From: Microbacterium oxydans
GTDB taxonomy: Bacteria; Actinomycetota; Actinomycetes; Actinomycetales; Microbacteriaceae
Length of the DNA stretch: 64,000 nucleotides
Direction of reading: 5' to 3'
NCBI RefSeq assembly: GCF_000956525.1
Contig: NZ_JYIW01000023.1
Location: 124,001-188,000, forward strand
Part shown: in pieces, positions 1-8,542 of the stretch
Layout: each line of letters opens with the position of its first letter
Position numbering within the stretch: position 1 is the stretch's first letter
The notes under the pieces: model-generated
Database searches by the model: none
What the model was told of the DNA's origin: nothing
What the model saw: the letters and a program-made list of their open reading frames with translations, nothing else
Position numbers and translations under genes: made by a program

Positions 1-2
1 GA

Positions 3-971
3 CTTGTGGATGCGGGTCGCGGAGAGCAGCCGTTCACCGTGCACGTGCAGCCCGTGGAAGGCGACGAGTACCGGTTGCAGGCTCGGGCGGTCATAGACGC
101 ATCGGGCACCTGGGATACTCCGAACCCCGCTGGTGCTGACGGCCTGCCGGCTCTCGGAGAACATGCATCCGCGGATCTGCTGTCCTACCGCATCCCTGAT
201 TTCCGTGATCGTGAGCAGTTCGGCGGCAAGCACACCGTGGTCATCGGGTCCGGGCACTCAGCGGTCACCGCCGTTCTGGCGCTGGGGCAGATGGCGCGCC
301 GCGACCCGAACACGACAGTGACCTGGGCGCTGCGGCGTGCTGCCGCGGGCAATGCTTTCGGAGGCGGCGAGGCCGACGAGCTGCCCGCCCGCGGAGCGCT
401 CGGCATCAGGGCGAAGGAGTTCGTCGACGCCGGCCTGGTCTCTCTCGTCACGGGGTTCCGCGTGGAGCGGGTCACCCGCGACGGCGAACGGCCGGTGCTG
501 GTCGCCGAAGACGGCCGCACCCTCACCGCCGATCGGGTGGTGGTCTTGACCGGTTTCCGACCGGATCTATCGTTCCTGTCGGAGCTGCGCCTGGAGCTGG
601 ACGCGACGCTGCAAGCTCCGGTGCGTATCGCCGCGGAAGTGGATCCCAACGTGCACTCGTGCGGCTCCGTCGCTGCCACGGGCGCGGTCGACCTGGCTCA
701 GCCGGAATCGGACTTCTACTTGGTCGGCGCGAAGTCGTATGGCCGAGCACCCACTTTCCTCGCCCTGACCGGGTATGAGCAGGTCCGCAGTGTCGTCGCT
801 GAGCTGGCCGGCGATCACGAGGCCGCGCGCCGAGTCGAGCTTGTGCTGCCGGACACGGGAGTGTGCGGTGGGGCGGGACTGTTCGACGCATCCGGGGCAT
901 CGCTGGGCGGTTCGTGCTGCGCGCCGCCCGCTCAGGTCCTCCAGATCGGCCGCATGGCGGCATCCGTCTGA
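3..971 (+). CDS. FAD/NAD(P)-binding flavoprotein of the arsenic cluster (5' end outside window)
   Basis: The frame is open to the left edge, so only the C-terminal part (about 320 residues) is visible. A dinucleotide-binding fold shows as VVIGSGHSAVTAV (about residues 78-90 of the visible part), followed by a late LTGFRPD segment typical of two-domain flavoprotein reductases and monooxygenases. The C-terminus has Cys-rich motifs CGGAGLF and GGSCCAPP, a tail I associate with flavoproteins carried in actinobacterial ars clusters (sometimes named ArsO). It is followed by a small ORF and a convergent arsC. A redox role in arsenic or thiol chemistry is inferred from context; substrate unknown. Confidence 0.75.
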   Translation, partial: LVDAGRGEQPFTVHVQPVEGDEYRLQARAVIDASGTWDTPNPAGADGLPALGEHASADLLSYRIPDFRDREQFGGKHTVVIGSGHSAVTAVLALGQMARRDPNTTVTWALRRAAAGNAFGGGEADELPARGALGIRAKEFVDAGLVSLVTGFRVERVTRDGERPVLVAEDGRTLTADRVVVLTGFRPDLSFLSELRLELDATLQAPVRIAAEVDPNVHSCGSVAATGAVDLAQPESDFYLVGAKSYGRAPTFLALTGYEQVRSVVAELAGDHEAARRVELVLPDTGVCGGAGLFDASGASLGGSCCAPPAQVLQIGRMAASV

Positions 972-987
972 CGAGAGGGAGTCGACG

Positions 988-1209
988 ATGGACCCGCATT
1001 TCGCTTTCGAGGTTTACAAGCGGAGGGAAATCGAACTAACGCGGCGGCTGGAGCTTCAGCGTGTGGCGCGGGAGAGAATCGACGGGATACGTGGGACTCG
1101 GCGAGAAGGCTGGCGCTCCCGCGTGCAGCAGTGGTGGAAGGTGTCGTTGGGCGGCCGTGTGGATCGCCCGTCGCCCGTCGCCTGCTGCGCCACCGCCGTA
1201 GCCTGCTGA
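988..1209 (+). CDS. Small hypothetical basic protein (73 aa)
   Basis: The ATG is 16 bases after the flavoprotein stop and is preceded by a GAGAGGGAG ribosome-binding site. The N-terminal half is a charged amphipathic helix rich in Arg and Glu (EIELTRRLELQRVARERIDG) ending in a QQWW patch; the C-terminus contains a Cys-Cys pair. I do not recognise a family. Coupling to the flavoprotein suggests an accessory role in the arsenic block. Coding character fades after about residue 50, so the 3' end may be frameshifted. Confidence 0.5.
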   Translation: MDPHFAFEVYKRREIELTRRLELQRVARERIDGIRGTRREGWRSRVQQWWKVSLGGRVDRPSPVACCATAVAC

Positions 1210-1231
1210 GCCGCCGCACCGGGGCCGCGTC

Positions 1232-1265
1232 CGTACGGCGCTTCTCAGGTGAGAATCGCCGTACG
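1232..1265. terminator. Bidirectional hairpin terminator between small ORF and arsC
   Basis: CGTACGGCG-c-TTCTC pairs with GAGAA-t-CGCCGTACG around an AGGT loop: 14 paired bases with one mismatch. It overlaps the last codons of the leftward arsC and follows the rightward small ORF, the position expected for a shared terminator of convergent genes. Confidence 0.7.
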
Positions 1266-1640
1266 AATCTTCTCGGCCACCGCTTCGCGCAGCGGGCGAA
1301 CAGCGTCAGCGTCCCACGATTCCGGGTTGGGGAACGACCACTCCAGAAGTTCCCCGCGAGGCGTCGACGGCAGGGTGAGCCCGGGCTTCATCAGGATCAC
1401 GATGTCGGCGGCATCCAGGTCGTCGACTGTGACGGCGCGCGGCACGCGATCGGTGATGTTCATTCCGAGTTCTGCCACGGTGGCGGCTACGGCCGGATTC
1501 ACTTCGTCGGCGGGGGAGAGACCTGCCGACGTCGCGGTGAACCGGTCGCCGGCCAGGTGCTCTAGGAGCGCTGCGCCGAGCTGCGAGCGGCCGGCGTTGT
1601 GCTGGCAGATGAAAAGGACGGTTGGGGGAGCGTCAGTCAC
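1245..1640 (-). CDS. arsC: Arsenate reductase, low-molecular-weight phosphatase family
   Basis: This 131-residue cytoplasmic enzyme should reduce arsenate to arsenite. The N-terminus VLFICQHNAGRSQLGAALL has the CX5R(S) P-loop of the LMW protein tyrosine phosphatase/ArsC fold. GTG at 1640 is chosen because it leaves the usual short lead before the P-loop; an upstream extension of the frame runs into the preceding gene. It follows the ArsR-ArsC fusion by 22 bases on the same strand and is probably co-transcribed. Whether electrons come from thioredoxin or mycothiol/mycoredoxin cannot be read here. Confidence 0.88.
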   Translation of the reverse strand: MTDAPPTVLFICQHNAGRSQLGAALLEHLAGDRFTATSAGLSPADEVNPAVAATVAELGMNITDRVPRAVTVDDLDAADIVILMKPGLTLPSTPRGELLEWSFPNPESWDADAVRPLREAVAEKIRTAILT

Positions 1641-1662
1641 GGGTTCTCTTCCGGGTTGGGTT

Positions 1663-2337
1663 TCAGCTGGCGGCGAGACGGGGAGCGAGTTCCGCGATGC
1701 GGCGCTCCAGCTCGTCGTAAGCGGTATCGAAGGCGTCATCGGTGCCGATCCGCACGGGGTCGGGGATCGACCAGTGCAGGTGCCCCGTGACGCCGATTTC
1801 TTCGTGAGCGTTATCGCACACCGTCACCACGAAATCCGAATCGGTCAGTACCGAAGTCAGGGCGCGCGGTGATTCCGTTGGCAGCGCGAGGGCGTGGCGC
1901 TCGGCTGTGTCAACCGCGCCCGGATCTATCCGCTCGGCCGGGTGTGTTCCTCCCGATAACGCCGGGATGCTGCTGCGGGTAGACCACAATGCCGCAGCAA
2001 GTTGCGACCGGGCGGAGTTCGCCGTACAGACGAACACGATGCGATCCGCGCGCTCCACTCGGCCGGGAGTGAGCCCGCGAAGTGCGGTTTCGGTGAGGTG
2101 AACGTAGCTGCGTCGTTTGTCAGCCTCCGAGCGGGAACGCGAGACCATCCCCACGGACTCCAGCACATTCAGATGGTGTGTGACGAGGTTGGAGGGAAGG
2201 CCCAACGCCACCCCGATTTCGGTGGGGGAGAGGTCGCCCAGCGTGAGACGGTCGACGATCCGCAGGCGTGAGGGGTCTCCCAGCGCGGCGTGCTTCGCTG
2301 CGCGCGCCTCCACCTGATCGGTTCGTTCAGTGTTCAT
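1663..2337 (-). CDS. ArsR repressor fused to an ArsC-like LMW phosphatase domain
   Basis: The 224-residue protein has an ArsR/SmtB winged helix in the first ~95 residues (ALGDPSRLRIVDRL, then GLPSNLVTHHLNVLE as recognition helix). A second LMW-PTP/ArsC domain follows, opening with IVFVCTANSARSQLAAALW, which keeps CX5R. I see no dense ArsR-type Cys trio in the HTH part, so metalloid sensing may use other cysteines or the reductase domain. It is divergent from the aquaporin gene across a 48-base gap with operator-like repeats, which suggests autoregulation. Such fusions are known in actinobacterial ars operons. Confidence 0.88.
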   Translation of the reverse strand: MNTERTDQVEARAAKHAALGDPSRLRIVDRLTLGDLSPTEIGVALGLPSNLVTHHLNVLESVGMVSRSRSEADKRRSYVHLTETALRGLTPGRVERADRIVFVCTANSARSQLAAALWSTRSSIPALSGGTHPAERIDPGAVDTAERHALALPTESPRALTSVLTDSDFVVTVCDNAHEEIGVTGHLHWSIPDPVRIGTDDAFDTAYDELERRIAELAPRLAAS

Positions 2338-2340
2338 TGT

Positions 2341-2380
2341 TTCAATCTTGACTGAACTACCCCTCTCGGGTCAAGATAAG
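2341..2380. promoter_or_regulatory. Putative ArsR operator and divergent promoter
   Basis: ATCTTGAC (2345-2352) and GTCAAGAT (2370-2377) are perfect inverted arms 17 bases apart, and a smaller imperfect palindrome TTCAATCTTGACTGAA sits at 2341-2356. TTGACT at 2348-2353 is a good -35 for the rightward gene, with CAAGAT 18 bases later as a weak -10; this would put the start of transcription almost on the aquaporin ATG at 2386. A dimeric ArsR site overlapping both promoters fits. Confidence 0.6.
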
Positions 2381-2385
2381 CCGAC

Positions 2386-3147
2386 ATGAACATTGCTACC
2401 CGCTCCCAGCCCGCGCCCGCGCGACCTCACATGCTGCGCCGAGCCGCCGCCGAGTTCCTTGGAACCGGCCTGCTCGTCACGACCGTTGTGGGTTCCGGCA
2501 TCGCGGCGCAGCGCCTCTCGCCAGATGACGTCGGCCTCCAACTACTGGAGAACAGCCTGACCACCGCGCTCGGTCTGACGGTCCTGATCCTCATGCTGGG
2601 CCCCGTGTCCGGTGCGCACTTCAACCCCGTGGTGTCGATCGCGGATTGGCTGCTCGGACGCCGGTCCGGCACGGGACTCCCGCTGCGCGACCTCGCCCCG
2701 TACGTGCTCACCCAAGTTCTCGGCGGGATCGCCGGAACGTTCTTGGCGGGAGTGATGTTCGACACCGCCCCCGCGCTCTCATCGAACGACCGCGCGACCG
2801 GTGGACACCTGGTCGGGGAAGTTGTCGCCACGGCGGGACTCGTGCTGTTGATCTTCGCGCTCGCACGCACGGGCAAGGGATCGACCACGGCGGCCGCGGT
2901 CGGCGCGTACATCGGCTCGGCGTACTGGTTCACAAGCTCTACATCGTTCGCGAATCCCGCGGTGACGATCGCCCGCATGTTCACCGACACCTTTGCGGGC
3001 ATTGCGCCCGCCTCTGTCATGCCGTTCATCGCTGCGCAGCTCGTCGGGGCCGCGGTCGGCCTCGCTGTGCTGCTCGCCCTCTACCCGACCGCCGCCCGCA
3101 CGGCCGGCGACGTCGTGGTCCCTCAGCAACTCGAAAACCAGCCCTGA
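2386..3147 (+). CDS. MIP/aquaglyceroporin family channel, likely arsenite efflux
   Basis: The 253-residue protein has about six hydrophobic segments and two half-helix motifs: HFNPVVS (NPV instead of NPA) near residue 85 and FANPAVT near 195. This is the MIP fold. In some bacteria an aquaglyceroporin (AqpS) in an ars operon lets arsenite formed by ArsC leave the cell. No Acr3 or ArsB pump gene is visible here, so the channel may be the exit route. It lies divergent from arsR-arsC and 11 bases before a flavoprotein gene, so the two are probably one transcript. Confidence 0.85.
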   Translation: MNIATRSQPAPARPHMLRRAAAEFLGTGLLVTTVVGSGIAAQRLSPDDVGLQLLENSLTTALGLTVLILMLGPVSGAHFNPVVSIADWLLGRRSGTGLPLRDLAPYVLTQVLGGIAGTFLAGVMFDTAPALSSNDRATGGHLVGEVVATAGLVLLIFALARTGKGSTTAAAVGAYIGSAYWFTSSTSFANPAVTIARMFTDTFAGIAPASVMPFIAAQLVGAAVGLAVLLALYPTAARTAGDVVVPQQLENQP

Positions 3148-3158
3148 AAGGCACCCTC

Positions 3159-4541
3159 ATGCATCTTGTAGCGATCGGCGGAAGCGACGCTGGAATCTCC
3201 ACCGCCCTCCGGGCCCGCGAACTTGACCCGTCTGTTGATGTCACTGTCGTCGTGGCTGACGCCTACCCGAACTTCTCGATCTGCGGCATCCCGTACTACT
3301 TCTCCCGCGAGGTGCAGCCCTGGCAGTCCCTCGCCCACCGCACCCACGCGGACCTCGAAGCCACTGGCATGAACCTCCGACTTGACACCCTCGCTACCGG
3401 CATCGACGTCAACGGCCGCCGCCTCACCGTCCGCGATGCCGACGGCAGCGAATCGGTGATCGCGTACGACGAGCTCATGGTCGGCACCGGAGCATCCCCG
3501 TCAACCGCCGGCATCGCAGGTCTTGACCAGCTCGGGCCCGACGACGGCGTGCACCTGTTGCACTCGATGGGCGACACCTTCGCGCTCGAGAAGTACCTCG
3601 ACGAACATCAGCCCGAGACGGCAATCATCGTCGGAGCCGGCTACGTCGGCCTCGAAATGGCCGAAGCGCTCACCGTGCGGGGCCTCCAGGTCACCCAGCT
3701 GCAGCGCGGCCCCGAAGTTCTCTCCACCCTCGATCCCGAACTCGGCTCCCTCGTTCACGACGAACTCACCCGACACGGCGTCGACGTCCTCACCGGTACG
3801 CGCGTCGAAGCCGTCGCCCGTGACGGTGGCAGGATCACCGTCACCGGCACCCACGACGGTGAAGCCTTCTCCCGCACTGCTGACGTGGTGCTCGTCGTCG
3901 TCGGCGTGCGACCCAACACCACCCTTCTCACTGCGGCCGGCGCAACCACGGGCGCGGGCGGCGCTGTCGTCGTCGACGAACGGATGCGCACCGGCCTGCC
4001 GAACGTGTGGGCGGCTGGCGACGGGGTGGTCACCCACCATCGCCTGCTCGGCGTCACATACCTTCCTCTCGGCACCACGGCGCATAAGCAGGGACGAGTC
4101 GCGGGGGAAAACGCGATCGGTGGGGATACGCGGTTCGCAGGGAGCCTCGGCACGCAGGTCGTGAAGGTCTTCGACGTCGTGGCCGCACGCACAGGGCTCC
4201 GCGACCACGAAGCCACGGCCGCCGGCCTTGCCCCGCACAGTCACACCGCGATCGCGGACGACCACAAGCGGTACTACCCGGGCGCCACGCCCATCAGCAT
4301 CCGCATCACCGGAGACGCCAACGACGGCCGTCTGCTCGGCGCGCAGCTCGTCGGCACCCGCGGCGCAGAAATCTCCAAGCGCGTCGACACTTACGCCACG
4401 GCTCTGCACCACGGCATGACCGTCGCAACGATGAGTGACCTCGACCTCTCCTACACGCCGCCTCTCGGCTCCCCCTGGGATGCTGTGCAGATGGCTACGC
4501 AGGCGTGGGAACGCGACCTGCGAAGCCTCGCAACAGTGTGA
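3159..4541 (+). CDS. FAD-dependent pyridine nucleotide-disulfide oxidoreductase, CoA-disulfide-reductase type
   Basis: The 460-residue protein starts with the FAD-binding motif GGSDAGISTALRARELDP. It has a single redox Cys in NFSICGIPYYF (about residue 49), the hallmark position of CoA disulfide/persulfide reductases. A second nucleotide motif IIVGAGYVGLEMAEAL is near 155-170, VWAAGDG near 285, and a dimerisation domain ends the protein. The ATG at 3159 follows the aquaporin stop by 11 bases with GAAAGG as a weak ribosome-binding site; longer versions of the frame only overlap the aquaporin gene. Likely a thiol/persulfide redox partner of the arsenic module; substrate unknown. Confidence 0.82.
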   Translation: MHLVAIGGSDAGISTALRARELDPSVDVTVVVADAYPNFSICGIPYYFSREVQPWQSLAHRTHADLEATGMNLRLDTLATGIDVNGRRLTVRDADGSESVIAYDELMVGTGASPSTAGIAGLDQLGPDDGVHLLHSMGDTFALEKYLDEHQPETAIIVGAGYVGLEMAEALTVRGLQVTQLQRGPEVLSTLDPELGSLVHDELTRHGVDVLTGTRVEAVARDGGRITVTGTHDGEAFSRTADVVLVVVGVRPNTTLLTAAGATTGAGGAVVVDERMRTGLPNVWAAGDGVVTHHRLLGVTYLPLGTTAHKQGRVAGENAIGGDTRFAGSLGTQVVKVFDVVAARTGLRDHEATAAGLAPHSHTAIADDHKRYYPGATPISIRITGDANDGRLLGAQLVGTRGAEISKRVDTYATALHHGMTVATMSDLDLSYTPPLGSPWDAVQMATQAWERDLRSLATV

Positions 4542-4574
4542 CTCCGGACGCGCCGATCGAACCCTCGGTGCAGG

Positions 4575-4727
4575 TCACGCGTTCGGGCGGTCGCGGCGGA
4601 GACGAAGCGCCACCCACCATCCGCAGCGACGGCAGATGAACGCACGATCGTTCCCGAGGGAATGCAGTTTCCTTCGGGGCAGGGATCGGCCGCAACAGGT
4701 GCATTCCACCTCAGAGTCAGTCCCCAT
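4575..4727 (-). CDS. 50-residue zinc-ribbon protein
   Basis: Reading leftward from ATG at 4727 gives a 50-residue protein with two cysteine knuckles, ECTCCGRS and FICRRCGWW, followed by an Arg-rich tail. Four suitably spaced Cys suggest a zinc-ribbon. The ATG lies 11 bases inside the end of the thioredoxin-like gene, so translation would be coupled. It is short enough for automatic annotation to miss. I do not know a named family. It is supported by the Cys pattern and the coupling, not by homology. Confidence 0.6.
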   Translation of the reverse strand: MGTDSEVECTCCGRSLPRRKLHSLGNDRAFICRRCGWWVALRLRRDRPNA

Positions 4728-5043
4728 GAGTGGTGATGGCCTGTCGAATTTGTTCGGTGGTCGGCATCCCGGCCAACCCCGCAGGCGTTCGGTAGATTCG
4801 GCAGGCTAAGTCGACTGTGCGGTCCGAACCAGGGAACAGATCGTTTCCATTCAACGTGATTGTGGGCGAGCCGGCGAAGGCGACTTCCGCGGCGTCTTCC
4901 TCGGTTCGCACGAGTCGAAAGGTCAGCGTCGAGTCAACGTCGTGACCCGTTTCTCGGAGCGCCTCGGAAACGCGGCGCCCCGTCTCGACCCAACTGGGGC
5001 ACTCTGCGATATGTAGCAACTCGATCTTCACGACTTCAATCAT
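4717..5043 (-). CDS. Thioredoxin-like DF-family protein, possible organometal/thiol redox protein
   Basis: The 108-residue protein begins MIEVVKIELLHIAECPSW, has SPTITLNGNDLFPG in the middle and CRIYRTPAGLAGMPT near the end. This pattern (xxCPxW, then SPT...G.D.F) matches the thioredoxin-fold DF family of (seleno)proteins often found next to mercury and arsenic genes; here the active residue is Cys, not Sec. The ATG at 5043 is favoured because GGAGGGAGG lies just upstream. It lies 122 bases after the DUF305 gene, beyond a hairpin, and may be read separately from the copper operon. Confidence 0.65.
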   Translation of the reverse strand: MIEVVKIELLHIAECPSWVETGRRVSEALRETGHDVDSTLTFRLVRTEEDAAEVAFAGSPTITLNGNDLFPGSDRTVDLACRIYRTPAGLAGMPTTEQIRQAITTHGD

Positions 5044-5124
5044 CCTCCCTCCGGGGCCGGTCAACGATGGTTGCCATCGCTGAATGTGAGATGACGCATG
5101 AGTAGTCCGCATCGTCTGACCGGC

Positions 5125-5157
5125 GGTGTGGCGCACCCGGGTAGGGCACGCCACACC
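5125..5157. terminator. Hairpin after the copper operon
   Basis: GGTGTGGCG (5125-5133) and CGCCACACC (5149-5157) form a perfect 9-bp stem nine bases beyond the DUF305 stop. No clear U-run follows, so this is a possible terminator or mRNA 3' stabiliser. Confidence 0.5.
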
Positions 5158-5165
5158 GTTCGTGG

Positions 5166-5765
5166 TCAGAGGATCGCGAGAATCTCCTCCATCGTGGTGA
5201 TCTCCGCCGTCTGAGTGTCGACGATCGTCTGAGCGAGGTTCACGGCGTCGCTGTTCTGGCCGTTGTCGATCTCGTCCTGGGCCATGTCGATGGCCCCATT
5301 GTGGTGCTCGATCATCTGCTCGAGGAACAAGCGGGACGCCTCGACACCGGTGGCGTCGTCAAGGGCTTGCATATCCTCTTCGGTCATCATGCCACCGCCG
5401 TGATCCATTTCGCCCGTGTCGGTGTCGGCGGCGTCCCAGTCTTGGAGCCAGCTCTCCATCTTCTCGATCTCGGGCTGCTGAGCTGCCTTGATGTCTTCGG
5501 CGAGGGCGGTGACCTGCTCGTCGATGCCTTCTTTGCCCAGGATGGTGTCGGACATGTCGACGGCCTGGGTGTGGTGCTCGATCATCATGCGGGCGAACAT
5601 GATGTCGGCCTCGTTCGCGTCCGCTGTCTCTGCGGGTGCGGAGGAGCTGCCGCCGTGGTCCATTCCGTCCATATCGTCGCCGGAACCAGTGCCTCCGGCG
5701 CAGCCGGTGAACGTGAGTACTGCGGTGAGGGTGAGTGCGGCGATTGCCGCGGGTCGGATCTTCAT
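5166..5765 (-). CDS. DUF305 lipoprotein
   Basis: The 199-residue exported protein has an N-terminal signal ending in a lipobox (LTFTGC, Cys near 23). A Met/His/Asp-rich linker (DDMDGMDHGG) follows, then two DUF305 repeats with MIEHHTQAVDM and MIEHHNGAIDM. The repeated HH-x5-M pattern and Met-rich linkers suggest copper binding, and the family is commonly carried in copper-resistance operons. The start at 5765 is the Met directly before the signal peptide; upstream codons do not look coding. It follows the DUF6153 gene on the same strand. Confidence 0.88.
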   Translation of the reverse strand: MKIRPAAIAALTLTAVLTFTGCAGGTGSGDDMDGMDHGGSSSAPAETADANEADIMFARMMIEHHTQAVDMSDTILGKEGIDEQVTALAEDIKAAQQPEIEKMESWLQDWDAADTDTGEMDHGGGMMTEEDMQALDDATGVEASRLFLEQMIEHHNGAIDMAQDEIDNGQNSDAVNLAQTIVDTQTAEITTMEEILAIL

Positions 5766-5848
5766 CAGTGTTCTCCAAGGGTCGGTGATGAGGCCCGACT
5801 GTTGCCGGGCCAAGGGATGCGTTGCCTGCGGAGCGGGCTAGCGCGTCA

Positions 5849-6310
5849 TCACGTGCGACTGATGCAGAGAACCGTGAGAGACGGGGGCGGGGGCGGTAGG
5901 GGTGCGTGAGCCCGGGCGGGCCGGTCGATCGTCGCGAGCATCGCGGCCAGCGGTGTACGCCGCCAACCGAGCCCGATCCGCTGAAGCAAGATGGTGGCGA
6001 CCAGGAGAGCGAGCACACACGCCATCCACGTCATCGCATCCTGACCGCCACACGTAGTGCACCCCGCGTCCTGCGCAGCTGCGGCCGGTAAGGGGGCTGC
6101 TGCTGGAGCATCATGGTGGTGCGCCGGCGCTGCGGCCTGCGCGCCGACAGCCACCGTGTCATGGTGACCGGCTGCCGTCGCGTGCGAGTTGAAGGAGTGC
6201 ATCGCCAACAACCCGGCGATGATGCCCACGGTGACCGCGATCACGGCCAGGACGGTGTGGGTGAGCGTGCGCGGTGCCCGCACTCGTTGTGCGACATTGA
6301 TCAGCAACAT
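5849..6310 (-). CDS. DUF6153 membrane protein
   Basis: The 153-residue protein has a hydrophobic segment near residues 20-40, a long Ala/Pro/His linker containing HHH and a CTTCGG motif, a second transmembrane segment near 95-115, and a Pro-rich tail. The layout fits the actinobacterial DUF6153 family found beside copper genes. ATG at 6310 is preferred over GTG six bases earlier because GGAGG lies five bases upstream of it. The His and Cys residues in the extracytoplasmic linker suggest metal contact; function unproven. Confidence 0.75.
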   Translation of the reverse strand: MLLINVAQRVRAPRTLTHTVLAVIAVTVGIIAGLLAMHSFNSHATAAGHHDTVAVGAQAAAPAHHHDAPAAAPLPAAAAQDAGCTTCGGQDAMTWMACVLALLVATILLQRIGLGWRRTPLAAMLATIDRPARAHAPLPPPPPSLTVLCISRT

Positions 6311-6361
6311 TCTCACCTCCCGTTCTCCTCAGCCTACGTCCACGCGGTCGGCTCTCCTCGG

Positions 6362-8489
6362 CTACGTGCCCGTCACCGCGTCGGGGCGGAGATCCAGTCG
6401 TCGCAGCAATTGAGCGTTGAGCGCGACCACGATGGTCGACAGGGACATCAGCACTGCACCGACGGACATCGGCAACACGAACCCGATGGGGGCGAGCACA
6501 CCGGCCGCGAGCGGGACGGAGAGGAGGTTGTAGCCGGCGGCCCACCAGAGGTTCTGCTTCATCTTCCGGTAGCTGGCCCGTGACAGCTCGATCACGGAGA
6601 GCACTGACCGGGGGTCGTCGCTGGCGAGGATAACTCCGGCCGATGCGATCGCGACATCCGTTCCCGCGCCGATAGCGATACCGACGTCGGCCTGGGCGAG
6701 GGCCGGGGCATCGTTCACACCGTCCCCGACCATTGCGACCCTGCGGCCTTCGCTTTGCAGTTCTTTCACCTTGGAAGCCTTGTCCTCCGGGCGCACCCCG
6801 GCGAAGTACCGGTCGATGCCCAGCTCACCCGCTACGGACGCAGCCACCGCATCAGCGTCACCGGTGATCATGACCACTTGCACGCCACGCTCATGGAGCG
6901 CGTCGACCGCGTGACGCGACTCGGAGCGAATCTCATCCGCCAGGCGCAGCGCACCCGAGACCTGTCCGTCGACGAGCACGTGGAGGATGATTGCACCCTC
7001 ACCGCGCCACTGGTCGGCCACGGGCAGCTCCTGCGCGTGTTCCTGCTCGAGCATGTACGGGCCGCCGACCTGCACAATGCGTCCGTCGACGCGCGCACGC
7101 ACCCCAACAGCGGGGGAGGATTCAAAGTCCGACGATGCGCGGACCGAGAGGCTCTTCTCTTTTGCCGCGTTGACTATCGCACGGGCAAGGGGGTGCTCAG
7201 AGTCGGCTTCCGCGGCAGCGGCCCAGGCCAGCAGCTGGTCAGAGTCGGCCCCAGGGACGGGATCGATGGCGGTAACGGCGGGGGTGCCCTTGGTGAGAGT
7301 GCCAGTCTTGTCGAACAGGACCGTATCGACCGTGCGCATGCTCTCCAACGCGAGACGATCCTTGATCAGCACACCGCCGCGGGCGGCGCGTTCGGTCGCG
7401 ATCGACACAACAAGCGGGATCGCAAGACCCAGAGCATGCGGGCACGCGATCACCAGCACGGTGATCGTGCGAATCACCGCAGCGTCAGGCTGTCCGACGA
7501 GAGTCCAGACGATGGCGGTGATCGCAGCGGCGCCGAGTGCAAACCAGAACAGCCACCCCGCCGCCTTATCCGCGAGCCGTTGCGCCCGCGACGATGAACT
7601 CTGCGCCTCAGTCACCAACTTCTGGATACCCGCAAGTGCGGTATCGTCGCCGATCGCCGTGATCTCCACCCGCACCCCGGAGTCGGTCGCGACCGTGCCG
7701 GCAATCACCGAGTCACCATCACTGCGGCGCACCGGCCGAGACTCTCCCGTGATCATCGACTCATCCATGCTGGCCGAGCCCTGCACGATCCGCCCGTCAG
7801 CGGGGACCCGCCCACCCGGGCGCACCACCACCACATCACCCACCTGCAGGTCAGAGGGGGCGACTGTGACGGTGGCGTCTCCTTCTACCTTCTCCGCCTC
7901 GTCGGGCAGCAACGCGGCGAGGGAATCCAGTGCCGACGTCGTCTGCGCGAGGGAACGCATCTCGATCCAGTGACCGAGCAGCATGATCACGATGAGCAGC
8001 GCCAGCTCCCACCAGAAGTCCAGCTCATGATGCAACAGGCCCAGGCTCGCACCCCATGACGCGAGGAATGCCACGGTGATTGCCAGGGCGATCAGCAGCA
8101 TCATCCCGGGCTTGCGCGCACGGAGCTCGCTCACTGCACCAGTCAGGAATGGTGCCCCGCCCCACACGTACATGACAGTTCCGAGAACCGGTGACACCCA
8201 CGCGACCCACGCCGCGTCGGGCAGCGGGTAGCGGGTAGCCCAGAATCATTGAGAACATCATCGAGAACCCGACTACCGGGATCGCGAGGAGCAGCATGAT
8301 CCAGAACAACCGCCGAAACTGGCCCACATGATCGCCATGGCCACCGTGCCCGCCGTGGTCACCATGGCCGCCGTGACCGTGTGGTGCAGCGGGGTCGTGG
8401 CTCATCGCCGCGTGGTCATGATCCATCGCAGCCGCTCCCGCGTGACTATCGTTCGCGGTGTGATCGGTGTGTTCGTCGGGCTGGCTCAT
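6362..8489 (-). pseudogene. copB: Copper-translocating P-type ATPase (CopB, P1B-3), frameshifted
   Basis: Two overlapping frames together encode a CopB. The first (8489 leftward) gives a His-rich N-terminus (many HGGHGDH repeats) and transmembrane helix 1 through FSMMFSMILGYPLP. The second, ending at 6362, resumes at SPVLGTVMYVWGGAPFL and contains TGES, the CPH membrane motif of Cu-transporting P1B-3 pumps, DKTGTLT (phosphorylated Asp) and GDGVNDAP. The break is a perfect 7-bp tandem duplication (gcgggta twice, 8224-8237); removing one copy restores one frame. A GTG at 8197 might restart translation without helix 1. Either inactivated, reversible by slippage, or an assembly error. RBS aaggag precedes ATG 8489. 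Confidence 0.85.
8224..8237. repeat. 7-bp tandem duplication that breaks copB
   Basis: GCGGGTA is repeated head to tail. With one copy deleted the protein reads G-Y-P-L-P-D-A-A-W-V-A-W-V-S-P-V-L-G across the junction, as expected for CopB. Confidence 0.9.
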
Positions 8490-8542
8490 CGGAACTCCTT
8501 GCTTAATGCGCCCGGGGCGAGCCGGAAGCCGTCAGATGCGAC

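Noticed and set aside
2646..3158. Long N-terminal extension of the flavoprotein at 3159
   Set aside because: It lies entirely over the aquaporin gene and is Arg/Gly-rich nonsense; the FAD motif starts directly after the ATG at 3159.
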